DNA of 11,582 bases, taken from positions 1-11,582 of the forward strand of contig JAZQIE010000036.1 in assembly GCA_045540975.1 (NCBI GenBank), read 5' to 3'. Source of the stretch: SIG510 sp045540975. Its GTDB lineage: Bacteria > Bacillota > Clostridia > Oscillospirales > JAAYXM01. A program made the position numbers and the translations under genes. The notes below the pieces were generated by a model. The model was not told the DNA's origin. It did not search any database and was given only the letters and a program-made list of their open reading frames with translations. This document shows positions 1-7,035 of this stretch, piece after piece. Positions within the stretch are counted from its first letter, which is position 1. Every line of letters starts with the position of its first letter.

Positions 1-213
1 AAGGACGAAATCGAAAACTATCCGGATGCTGCTTCCATGGCTGACCTCACCTTCGCGGTTGAAGCAGGCTCCGCAGGTGCTACCGCTGCTGCAGACAACG
101 GCTTCACCACCATTGAAACCACCGCACAGACCGACGCACTCCTCGAAGTCGTCTCCGGCTCTTGCGATGCTTGCATCATCGACATCACCATGGCAAATGC
201 AATGCTGAAGTAA
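1..213 (+). CDS. Amino acid ABC transporter substrate-binding protein, C-terminal fragment
   Basis: This is the 3' end of a gene that begins before the window. Frame 1 is open from the first base to a TAA at 211-213 and gives 70 residues. The piece contains a VEAGSAGA segment, then TIETTAQTDALLEVVSG and DACIIDITMANAML. This is the pattern of the second lobe of family-3 periplasmic-type binding proteins (SBP_bac_3), where a glycine-serine segment and a late aspartate contact the ligand's amino acid backbone. In Gram-positive bacteria these proteins are lipoproteins on the outer face of the membrane that deliver polar amino acids to the permease. The permease and ATPase genes follow on the same strand, which supports the assignment. 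The ligand cannot be told from this fragment. Confidence 0.85.
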   Translation, partial: KDEIENYPDAASMADLTFAVEAGSAGATAAADNGFTTIETTAQTDALLEVVSGSCDACIIDITMANAMLK

Positions 214-233
214 GAATTTTTACACAAAATTAA

Positions 234-265
234 GCAAGACAGCAGGTGACCCCTGCTGTCTTTGC
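234..265 (+). promoter_or_regulatory. Intercistronic hairpin between binding protein and permease genes
   Basis: A 9-bp perfect stem (238-246 with 252-260, loop 247-251) extends by A-U pairs and, past a one-base bulge, by GC pairs down to 234/265. A short T run (271-275) follows only after a gap, so it is a weak terminator at best. In many ABC operons such a hairpin lets the binding protein mRNA be more abundant than the permease mRNA, through partial termination or protection of the 3' end. That role is inferred from position. Confidence 0.6.
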
Positions 266-292
266 TGGCGTTTTTGAAAGGTTTTTAGAGTT

Positions 293-997
293 ATGTTTTT
301 AGAAGTTTCTATGAAGCTCCTTGAGGGATTCGGTGTCACAATGAAGATTTTCCTGCTGACACTCGCATTCTCTCTGCCGCTCGGGCTCATCATTTCCTTT
401 GGCTCGATGACCAAGTTCTCCCCTCTCAAGTGGCTGACCAAGGGTTTTGTTTGGATTATCCGCGGCACTCCGCTTATGCTCCAGCTCATCGTGATTTTCT
501 ACGGACCGGGTCTTGTCGGCACTTGGGCGGAAGCGCAAATCGCAAACGGTGCATCGGGCGCGCTCATTGAGTGGCTTGCGACCTGGCACGTCATGGACCG
601 ATTCTTCTCGGTTATGGTGGCGTTTGTCATCAACTATTCCTGCTATTTCTCGGAAATCTACCGCGGCGGAATCGAATCCATCTCCAAGGGTCAGTATGAA
701 GCGGGTCAGGTGCTGGGTATGACCAAAGCGCAGGTCTTCTTCAAGGTTGTCTTACTCCAGGTTATCAAGCGCATCGTACCGCCGATGTCCAACGAAATCA
801 TCACACTGGTCAAGGACACCTCACTTGCGCGTATCGTCATGGTCTACGAGGTGATTTACGCGGCGCAGAAATTTATCAAGTCGGACGGTCTGCTGTGGCC
901 GCTCTTCTATACCGCGGTCTACTATCTCATTTTCTGCGGCGCACTCACCCTGCTGTTTGGCTGGATCGAGCGCAAAATGAGTTATTTCAAGAGTTAA
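293..997 (+). CDS. Polar amino acid ABC transporter permease (HisM/GlnP type)
   Basis: A 234-residue integral membrane subunit that forms the translocation path for an amino acid importer. Hydrophobic segments lie near residues 18-37, 51-71, 105-120 and 203-223. The conserved RGTPLMLQL of this family is at 57-65. The cytoplasmic EAA coupling loop, which docks on the ATPase, is at about 131-153 (KGQYEAGQVLGMTKAQVFF), followed by PPMSNEIITLVKDTSL. Length is usual for the family. The start at 293 has GAAAGG 11 nt upstream. An in-frame ATG at 311 with AGAAG 6 nt upstream is an alternative that would remove six residues. The gene stands 79 nt after the binding protein and its stop overlaps the ribosome binding site of the ATPase gene, so the three are one operon. 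Substrate is not determined. Confidence 0.93.
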   Translation: MFLEVSMKLLEGFGVTMKIFLLTLAFSLPLGLIISFGSMTKFSPLKWLTKGFVWIIRGTPLMLQLIVIFYGPGLVGTWAEAQIANGASGALIEWLATWHVMDRFFSVMVAFVINYSCYFSEIYRGGIESISKGQYEAGQVLGMTKAQVFFKVVLLQVIKRIVPPMSNEIITLVKDTSLARIVMVYEVIYAAQKFIKSDGLLWPLFYTAVYYLIFCGALTLLFGWIERKMSYFKS

Positions 998-1009
998 GGA
1001 GGGGTGGAT

Positions 1010-1804
1010 ATGTCAATCTTACAAGTCAGCGGAATTTATAAGAAATTCGGCAAAACCGAGGTCTTGCGCGGCATCGACTTCTCCATGGAAGAGGGCGAAG
1101 TGCTCTCCATCATCGGCTCTTCCGGCAGCGGTAAAACCACCCTGCTCCGTTCGATCAGTTTCTTGGAAATTGCTGACCAGGGCACCATCGTGCTGGACGG
1201 CGAAACCGTCTTCGACGCGCAAAATACGGTGAAAAGAAGCAAAAGCGAGCAGCGGAAGATTCAGTCCAAGTTCGGCTTTGTCTTCCAATCCTTCAATCTG
1301 TTCCCGCAGTATACCGCGCTTGAAAACGTGATGCTTGCACCCAAGCTTGCCGCAAAGGAGCATCCCGACTATCACAAGCACAAAAAAGAAATCCTCGCGG
1401 AAATCGAGCAGGAAGCCAAAGCCCTTCTCGACCGCGCAGGTCTCTCCGATAAATATAACAACTATCCCTGCGAGCTTTCGGGCGGTCAGCAGCAGCGTGT
1501 TGCCATCTGCCGCGCGCTTGCCTTAAAGCCGAAAATCATGCTCTTTGATGAGCCGACCAGCGCACTTGATCCCGAAATCACAAACGAGGTGTTAAAGGTC
1601 ATCAAGTCGGTCGCAGACCTTGGCATGACCATGATTATCGTGACCCATGAAATGAATTTTGCGCGGAACATTTCCGACCGTATCATCTTTATGGAAGACG
1701 GTGTCATCGCGGAGGAAGGTCCTCCCGACCAAATCTTCTGCCATCCGCAAAACCCCAGAACAAAAGAATTCATCCACAGCTTCTCCCAAAACGTGGAAGA
1801 ATAA
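1010..1804 (+). CDS. Amino acid ABC transporter ATP-binding protein (GlnQ/HisP type)
   Basis: A 264-residue cytoplasmic ATPase that powers the importer encoded upstream. The Walker A motif GSSGSGKTT is at residues 36-44, the Q-loop is in the FQSFNLFPQ segment, the ABC signature LSGGQQQR is at 156-163, Walker B IMLFDEPTSALD begins at 176, and the switch histidine is H213 in VTHE. All catalytic motifs are intact. The family pattern FNLFPQYTALENVMLAP is typical of polar amino acid transporters. I choose ATG 1010 because AAGGAGG at 996-1002 lies 7 nt upstream; a GTG at 1004 would add two residues but overlaps the spacer. The permease stop codon (995-997) runs into this ribosome binding site, so the two genes are transcribed and probably translated together. 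A strong terminator follows. Confidence 0.95.
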   Translation: MSILQVSGIYKKFGKTEVLRGIDFSMEEGEVLSIIGSSGSGKTTLLRSISFLEIADQGTIVLDGETVFDAQNTVKRSKSEQRKIQSKFGFVFQSFNLFPQYTALENVMLAPKLAAKEHPDYHKHKKEILAEIEQEAKALLDRAGLSDKYNNYPCELSGGQQQRVAICRALALKPKIMLFDEPTSALDPEITNEVLKVIKSVADLGMTMIIVTHEMNFARNISDRIIFMEDGVIAEEGPPDQIFCHPQNPRTKEFIHSFSQNVEE

Positions 1805-1814
1805 AAAAGTAGAG

Positions 1815-1844
1815 AAAGCCAAACTGCAAATGCAGTTTGGCTTT
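1815..1844 (+). terminator. Rho-independent terminator of the amino acid ABC operon
   Basis: A perfect 13-bp stem (1815-1827 with 1832-1844) with the 4-nt loop AAAT starts 11 nt after the ATPase stop codon. A further T and a T-rich stretch (1845-1855) follow. Confidence 0.88.
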
Positions 1845-1921
1845 TATCGTTTTTCACATCGTATGGCAGGGCGCTATATATCGAAGCGTATCCTTCTGTT
1901 CGACAAATTGGAATTGCATTA

Positions 1922-2428
1922 TTAAAAGATTCCTCTACCCATTCTTAAATAATGAATCTCATTAATTACTGACACCGTTGCTAAAGAACACACCATCACA
2001 GAACTATATATCGGTTCAACAAAGCTAAGTGTAAAAGGAAAAAGAAATAGTAAAAATCCCGTGGCTTTATTCAAAATAGTATGAATGGATAATAACCTCT
2101 TACTACGGATGAACTCCCAAAGAATATTTCCGATTTTAAGAGTTGTTATAATGGCAATCCAAATATATAGCCAAACAGGAAGATGTGTTAAGGGCAGTAT
2201 TTTCACTAAACATACTGCAACAAATACAATGTCTGCAGCCGTATCCAGCCTTGCTCCAAATTCACTGATGGTTTTTGTTTTCCTTGCGATTTTTCCATCA
2301 ATCATATCAGTAAAACCACAAAACAGATAAATGGCATAAAATCCAAATGAAAACACCGGACAGCACAGCATACCTATACTACATAAAATTCGGCTGATTG
2401 TAATTATATTTGCTAACTGCTTTCTCAC
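1922..2428 (-). CDS. CDP-alcohol phosphatidyltransferase family protein
   Basis: A 168-residue membrane enzyme of the family that joins a CDP-activated lipid or alcohol to a second alcohol, as in phosphatidylglycerophosphate synthase. The family signature D-x2-DG-x2-AR-x8-G-x3-D-x3-D is complete: it starts at DMIDGKIAR and ends at GARLDTAAD (about residues 41-66). These aspartates bind metal and CDP. The N-terminus NIITISRI matches the family's opening helix, and several hydrophobic segments follow. The start is a GTG at 2426-2428, with AGGTGA a few bases upstream. A hand count of 1921-2100 gives about 31% GC against about 58% in a sampled stretch of the phosphohexomutase gene, so the gene is probably acquired. 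Which alcohol it uses cannot be told; phosphatidylglycerophosphate synthesis is possible. Confidence 0.88.
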   Translation of the reverse strand: MRKQLANIITISRILCSIGMLCCPVFSFGFYAIYLFCGFTDMIDGKIARKTKTISEFGARLDTAADIVFVAVCLVKILPLTHLPVWLYIWIAIITTLKIGNILWEFIRSKRLLSIHTILNKATGFLLFLFPFTLSFVEPIYSSVMVCSLATVSVINEIHYLRMGRGIF

Positions 2429-2466
2429 CTGATCACCTGCAAATTCTTATTTGTTTCGTTGATTCT

Positions 2467-2495
2467 ATCCTATCACAATTCGGGTGAGGATACAA
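2467..2495 (-). promoter_or_regulatory. Candidate promoter of the CDP-alcohol phosphatidyltransferase gene
   Basis: On the minus strand TTGTAT (2495-2490) and TAGGAT (2472-2467) are separated by 17 nt. Each box matches the vegetative consensus at 4 of 6 positions. It lies directly after the terminator of the upstream minus-strand gene, where a new promoter would be needed. Confidence 0.45.
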
Positions 2496-2496
2496 G

Positions 2497-2530
2497 AACA
2501 GGCACAGCGGATGAAACCGCTGTGCCTGTT
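2497..2530 (-). terminator. Terminator of the SLH/propeller gene
   Basis: A perfect 14-bp stem (2497-2510 with 2517-2530, loop of 6) starts 7 nt after the stop codon of the minus-strand SLH gene. The tail on the minus strand (CTTGTATCC) is only moderately U-rich, but stem strength and position fit a terminator. Confidence 0.75.
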
Positions 2531-2537
2531 ATCCGTT

Positions 2538-5462
2538 TTATTCAATCACGTATTTGATGATTTCGTTGCCTTTTGCACCGTAGAAGTTGCCGAATTTGTC
2601 CTGCACGTGGTAGCGACCGAAGTCACGGATGAGAACGGTAACTTCTTTTGTTTCGAGGTCGATTCTGAAGAGGTCACCCGTCTGACGGTAGTTTTCCGGG
2701 ATGATACCGGTGTTGTAGAGGTTGCTGAGCAGCAAGCTCTTGCCGTCATTTGCGACCGAGATTTCAAAGCCGTACCAAGTCGCGCCGAAGTTATAGATGG
2801 AAACGTCTTTCTGGAACACGATTTTTTCGGTCTTCGGGTCGAAGATGAAGAGGCGGCTGTTGAAGATATCGTCCCGCAAGCTTGCAAGACCCCAGAACAT
2901 TCCGTCGGGCGCCGCGATGAGCGCGTTGTACGCGACCGCGTTCGGGATGACCACACCGTATTTACGGTATTCGCCCTTTGCGAAGTCATATGCGAAGAGT
3001 TCCGCTTCCTCTGCCTTCGGGTCGGTGTTGCTGCCCGGACGGATGGAGGTACCGAACATCACCTTACGGCCCGCATACGCGATGGAGGAGATGCTGAGGT
3101 TTTCCACCACCGTGTGGTCCACTCTCACGGGCTTGGTCGGGTCTTTCATATCATGGTAGCCGATGGCACTGCCGTAGTACCCTTGCTTGGGCACCGAGGT
3201 GAACACCGCAACCCCTTCCTCGGGGATACCGAGCAGGTTGTACGGACGGTCCTGATTCGGATAGGTCGGGTCTGCGGCATTTGCGCCGAGGGAGACAACG
3301 GTGTAGGGATTACCCGAGGTTGCGTCCCAATTCCACGGCTTTGTGGTATCGTACTTTGCGATATTTGCATTCGGATAACGGCCGAAGAACAGATAGTTTT
3401 CGTACTTGCCGATGCCTTCAATCTGGCGGAGACCCACAAGCTGCTCAATCTCGCCCGTGACCGGGTCATACGAGCCGGTACTCGATCCGATATAGCCGCC
3501 GAAGTAGACCTTGCCGTTATTGCCGAGAATCGAACTGTTTGCCTGGGTGGGGTTTCCCTGAATGTCGAGCTGGAAGACTTCCTTGGTGCCTTTTTCGAAG
3601 TTATAACGGAAGAAGCCACCTAAGTTGCCTTGGCTGGAAATGATGCTCCAGCCCGGGAAATTCGGGTCATCAAGCTCAACGAAACTGAAGTTGAGCGGGC
3701 CGGTTGCAAACTGGTCGGGCAGGTTGTCGTTTAAGTACTCGATGGTATTATCAGCCAGATTGTACTTATAAATCTGATACTCGCCCGTGAAGTAGACCGC
3801 GTCTTCAACCGGAGATTTTTCGGATGCGGCACGGCCGTACATCAGAATTTCGTCCATCTCTTCTCCGGTTTCCAGATTCTTGAAGGTGATTTGCTCACCC
3901 GTTGCGGCATCCACCACAAAGAGCATGGAGCCGACCTCGGTACGGCAGAAGAGTTTTCCGTCCACATACTGCATATCATAGATGCATTTTGCGGTGTTGA
4001 TGTACTTTTCAGGGATGATATCCACCTTTTCCTTGGTCTTCAAGTTCATGCGGTAGAGATGCGCGGTGCCGTCCGACCAGCGCGAGGAGATGTAGAGGTC
4101 ATCGGTGCCGTCCGCACGGCAAACGTGATACTGACCGTCCGAGAGTCCGCCGAGGTTGTATTCGGTGAATTTGTCGGTCTTCGGGTCGAAGCTGTAAAAT
4201 GCATCGGTGGTTGCCTGACCGCCCCAGATGACACCGTGCTCATCTTCGGTCATCTTAATCGGCAGTGTGCAGTCCTTGGTGGGACGGCCGAGGTTTTCCA
4301 GTTTCCCTGTTTTCGGGGAGTAACGGAAGAGGTATGCATTGGTATAGCCCGCGAGGTAGACATCACCCGAGGAGTGACCCAAGACACCCCATGCGCCGCC
4401 CATACACGCGCCGTCAACCTCTAAGGTGACAGAAAGCACCTGCTTGCCTGTAATCGGGTCGACCCCGATGAGGGTTGCGGCAGGATTTCCCGTATTGACG
4501 GTATAGAGGGTGACGTTTCCGTCTTTGTCCACGCCGTCATCCGAGTACATGGTGTAAACCGCCTGATTCAGCGAGCCTAAGCTCTTTGCGGTGTATTTGA
4601 GCTGCTCGTTTTTTGCAAAGCCGCCTTCAAAGGCACAAGCCTCGTCATGCACCAGCGCTTTGTCCGCGGTTGCGCGCAGCACCACACGTCCCAAAACACG
4701 GACACCCTCCAAACGGATGACGTCATTGACACCGATGGAATCGGAGAGGATGAGGTCGCCCTTGACGGTCAGGTTTTTGAGTTCGGTATTCGGCGCGGTG
4801 ACCACAAGGTTTCCGTCCACATCGAGCTCATATGTACCGTCCGCGCAATCCGCGATCATGCGGTCAAGCAGGGTGACGATTTCGGCGCGGGTGATATTTG
4901 CCTTCGGATTCAAGTTTCCGTTTGAGCCGTTTGCATAGCCCGATTTCACCAGCGCGGAAACCGCGCCTTTTGCCCAGGAACTGACTTTACTTGCGTCCGC
5001 GAATGCACCCAGGGTTGCGGCATCTCCGTCATCCAGACAAAGCAGACGGGAAAGCACACAAAATGCTTCTTCACGGGTGATGGTGTCATTCGGGCGCATT
5101 TTGAGGTTTGAGCCGAAGAGCACCTGCATACGGCGTGCCGCCGCGACATCTTCCGCATACCAAGCGTCTTTGGGGACATCGGTATATCCGGTCAAATCCT
5201 CGAGAGCGTTCATATTGAAAATACGGCGCACGATTGCGGCAAGCTGCGCACGGGTGAGTTTCCCGTCCGGGTTGATGCCGCTGTTGTCTCCGCGAATCCA
5301 ACCCTCGCTGAGCGCACGGGTCAGGGAGTCCTTTGCCCAATGGTCCTCAATTTCGGACATGGGATTTGCCGAAATGAGAATGTCTTCCGCTGCTGCCCAC
5401 GGGAAGATTCCCAAAAGCATTACAACGGAGAGGAAAAGTGCAAGAATACGTCTTGTTTTCAT
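2538..5462 (-). CDS. Secreted SLH-domain protein with a long propeller-like repeat region
   Basis: A 974-residue surface protein. Residues 1-25 form a signal peptide (MKTRR, hydrophobic core, AAA before E26). Three SLH domains follow at about 36-80, 91-140 and 155-202, each with a (L/I)TR(A/E)(Q/E) type motif; SLH domains bind pyruvylated cell-wall polysaccharide, so the protein should be held on the cell surface. Residues 219-265 are short alternating strands (NLVVTAPNTELKNLTVKGDL) that look like a small beta-helix linker. From about 300 to the end there are repeated units ending in motifs such as DPITGKQ (335), SPKTGKL (382), DPKTDKF (426), DPVTGEI (666) and DPKTEKI (875), preceded by strands like VYFGGY. 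This suggests one or two beta-propellers. No catalytic motif is recognised, so ligand or enzyme activity is unknown. AAAGGAGA lies 7-8 nt before the ATG. Confidence 0.9.
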   Translation of the reverse strand: MKTRRILALFLSVVMLLGIFPWAAAEDILISANPMSEIEDHWAKDSLTRALSEGWIRGDNSGINPDGKLTRAQLAAIVRRIFNMNALEDLTGYTDVPKDAWYAEDVAAARRMQVLFGSNLKMRPNDTITREEAFCVLSRLLCLDDGDAATLGAFADASKVSSWAKGAVSALVKSGYANGSNGNLNPKANITRAEIVTLLDRMIADCADGTYELDVDGNLVVTAPNTELKNLTVKGDLILSDSIGVNDVIRLEGVRVLGRVVLRATADKALVHDEACAFEGGFAKNEQLKYTAKSLGSLNQAVYTMYSDDGVDKDGNVTLYTVNTGNPAATLIGVDPITGKQVLSVTLEVDGACMGGAWGVLGHSSGDVYLAGYTNAYLFRYSPKTGKLENLGRPTKDCTLPIKMTEDEHGVIWGGQATTDAFYSFDPKTDKFTEYNLGGLSDGQYHVCRADGTDDLYISSRWSDGTAHLYRMNLKTKEKVDIIPEKYINTAKCIYDMQYVDGKLFCRTEVGSMLFVVDAATGEQITFKNLETGEEMDEILMYGRAASEKSPVEDAVYFTGEYQIYKYNLADNTIEYLNDNLPDQFATGPLNFSFVELDDPNFPGWSIISSQGNLGGFFRYNFEKGTKEVFQLDIQGNPTQANSSILGNNGKVYFGGYIGSSTGSYDPVTGEIEQLVGLRQIEGIGKYENYLFFGRYPNANIAKYDTTKPWNWDATSGNPYTVVSLGANAADPTYPNQDRPYNLLGIPEEGVAVFTSVPKQGYYGSAIGYHDMKDPTKPVRVDHTVVENLSISSIAYAGRKVMFGTSIRPGSNTDPKAEEAELFAYDFAKGEYRKYGVVIPNAVAYNALIAAPDGMFWGLASLRDDIFNSRLFIFDPKTEKIVFQKDVSIYNFGATWYGFEISVANDGKSLLLSNLYNTGIIPENYRQTGDLFRIDLETKEVTVLIRDFGRYHVQDKFGNFYGAKGNEIIKYVIE

Positions 5463-5490
5463 AATATTTTCTCCTTTCCTGATTTCTTTT

Positions 5491-5520
5491 AGTATACCAC
5501 CACATGGGATTTCCCGTCAA
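5491..5520 (-). promoter_or_regulatory. Vegetative promoter of the SLH/propeller gene
   Basis: On the minus strand TTGACG (5520-5515) and TATACT (5496-5491) are separated by 18 nt; each box has 5 of 6 consensus bases. It lies about 30 nt before the start codon, with a clear ribosome binding site between. This is the strongest promoter seen in the window. Confidence 0.8.
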
Positions 5521-5547
5521 ATGATTCTGTTATTTTTCCAATCACCG

Positions 5548-5576
5548 TTGAAAAGAAGTTGCTTTCGTGATAGAAT
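5548..5576 (+). promoter_or_regulatory. Vegetative promoter of the lipid operon
   Basis: TTGAAA (5548-5553) and TAGAAT (5571-5576) are separated by exactly 17 nt, 26 nt before the first start codon. It is divergent from the SLH-gene promoter; the two -35 boxes are only 27 nt apart, so a regulator bound between them could affect both. Confidence 0.75.
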
Positions 5577-5602
5577 GATATATCAGAAAAGAGGCTGTCG
5601 CT

Positions 5603-6364
5603 ATGAAACAATTCTGTTCCCGCCTTGTATTCATCATCGTCAAGGCACTCATTCGTTTATTCTACGGAAAGGTCAAATTCTTCGGGAGTGAACAGCTCAC
5701 GCGCGGAAACACGGTGATTGTTGCCAATCACTGCCAGATGAACGGTCCGATTGTGGGCGAACTCTTTCTGCCCGACTCCTGCTATATCTGGTGTGCGGGT
5801 GAAATGATGCATCTCAAAGATGTCCCCGCTTATGCATTCCGTGATTTTTGGTCGCAGAAGCCAAAGTGGACCCACCCGTTTTATAAGGTACTCTCCTATC
5901 TCATTGCGCCGCTTGCCGCGTGTCTTTTCTCCAATGCGCGCACCATCGGGGTCTATCATGACAACCGCGTGATGAGTACCTTCAAGGAATCTGTGCGGCA
6001 TTTGAGCGAGGGACATGACCTGCTCATTTTTCCGGAAAAAGACGAGAAATTCAATCATATTTTATACCGTTTTCAGGAAAATTTCATCGATATTGCTAAG
6101 CTTTATTACAAAAAAAGCGGTACTCCCCTCACCTTTGTGCCGATGTATATCGCGCCGCGCCTTCGTTCCGCGCATTTCGGCACACCCACCGTATTTGACC
6201 CGAATGCGGATATTTCGGAGGAAAGACGCCGCATTTCCGCATACCTTGCCGAAGAGATCACACGTCTTGCGTGCAGTCTTCCGCGGCACACGGTTGTTCC
6301 CTATCGCAATATCAAACGAAGCCATTATCTCACCAATCAAGACGTGACGGAGGTCCCGAAATGA
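5603..6364 (+). CDS. PlsC-like 1-acylglycerol-3-phosphate acyltransferase family protein
   Basis: A 253-residue protein of the lysophospholipid acyltransferase (PlsC/AGPAT) superfamily, which transfers a fatty acyl group to a lysophospholipid, usually giving phosphatidate, at the inner face of the membrane. An N-terminal hydrophobic stretch (about 8-20) is followed by TVIVANHCQMNGPI (38-50), corresponding to block I (NHxSxxD) and by LLIFPEKDE (140-148), corresponding to the FPEG block. H43 is present, but the position of the catalytic aspartate (48) is glycine, so it departs from the HX4D rule. The rest is family-like, including GVYHDN before the FPE block. GAGG lies 8 nt before the ATG. The stop overlaps the next start codon (ATGA, 6361-6364). 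The alternative is a specialised acyltransferase with another acceptor, or a non-catalytic relative. Confidence 0.82.
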   Translation: MKQFCSRLVFIIVKALIRLFYGKVKFFGSEQLTRGNTVIVANHCQMNGPIVGELFLPDSCYIWCAGEMMHLKDVPAYAFRDFWSQKPKWTHPFYKVLSYLIAPLAACLFSNARTIGVYHDNRVMSTFKESVRHLSEGHDLLIFPEKDEKFNHILYRFQENFIDIAKLYYKKSGTPLTFVPMYIAPRLRSAHFGTPTVFDPNADISEERRRISAYLAEEITRLACSLPRHTVVPYRNIKRSHYLTNQDVTEVPK

Positions 6365-7035
6365 AAAAACCCGTTGTCGATTACAGACAATTCCGCCTCA
6401 AAGACGTCAGAAAGCCCGAATACCGCCATCTGCTCTTTTTACTTGGCTGGGTCGGGTATTTTGCGTTGTATTTCCTCACCGAACGGCTCATCCCGTATGA
6501 AGCGTGTGTCCCTGTCTATTCGCCGCTGGACGATTTGATTCCGTTTTGCGAGTGGTTTGTCATCCCCTATGTGGGCTGGTATGGGCTGATTGTGTTTTCT
6601 CTCATTTATTTCGCGCTGTACAACACGGAAAACTTCAAGAAGCTGATGACGTTTATCATTGTCACCCAAATCACCGCGATGGCGATTTACATTCTCTTCC
6701 CCAACCGTCAGGATTTGCGGCCGCTCGTCTTTGAGCGCGACAATATTTTGACTCGTATTATGGGTCTGCTTTATTCCTTTGATACCTCCACCAATGTCTG
6801 CCCGTCGCTTCACGTGGGGTATTCCATCGGTATCATGTCCACATTTTTGAAAGAGCGCGGTGCGGCTTGGTATACCAAGTTGTGGGTCTCGGCATTTTGT
6901 GTTTTGGTCTGCATCTCGGTATCGTTTGTCAAGCAGCACTCGGTGGTGGATATTTTCGCCGCACTCCCCATGTGTCTCCTTGCGGAACTAATTGCATTCG
7001 GTTCATATTGGAAGCGAAAGGTGATGCGCAAATGA
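6361..7035 (+). CDS. PAP2-superfamily membrane phosphatase (Aur1-like type)
   Basis: A 224-residue protein with about six hydrophobic segments. The PAP2 signature is partly kept: LRP at 119-121 (end of motif 1), PSLH at 148-151 (motif 2, usually PSGH) and KQHSVVD at 191-197 (motif 3, with H193 and D197). The lysine of motif 1 and the arginine of motif 3 are absent; the NVCPSLHV plus KQHxVVD combination is that of the Aur1/inositol phosphorylceramide synthase-like branch (PAP2_3). Members remove or transfer a phosphate or phosphoalcohol group on lipids at the outer membrane face. The start at 6361 has GGAGG 7 nt upstream; an open frame back to 6271 lies inside the previous gene and lacks such support. 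The gene overlaps both neighbours by 4 nt, so the three are translationally coupled. Confidence 0.85.
   Translation: MKKPVVDYRQFRLKDVRKPEYRHLLFLLGWVGYFALYFLTERLIPYEACVPVYSPLDDLIPFCEWFVIPYVGWYGLIVFSLIYFALYNTENFKKLMTFIIVTQITAMAIYILFPNRQDLRPLVFERDNILTRIMGLLYSFDTSTNVCPSLHVGYSIGIMSTFLKERGAAWYTKLWVSAFCVLVCISVSFVKQHSVVDIFAALPMCLLAELIAFGSYWKRKVMRK

Noticed and set aside
2484..3623. A 379-codon plus-strand open frame
   Set aside because: It lies antisense to the SLH/propeller gene, which has a signal peptide, domains, promoter, ribosome binding site and terminator. The plus-strand product has no recognisable domain.
6271..6360. Upstream extension of the PAP2 gene
   Set aside because: The extra 30 codons overlap the acyltransferase gene; the ATG at 6361 has a GGAGG at good spacing and makes the usual ATGA coupling.
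6867..7031. Upstream extension of the lipid kinase gene
   Set aside because: The extension lies in the PAP2 gene in another frame. The family N-terminus (KQLLLIINPVSG) begins at ATG 7032, which has its own ribosome binding site.
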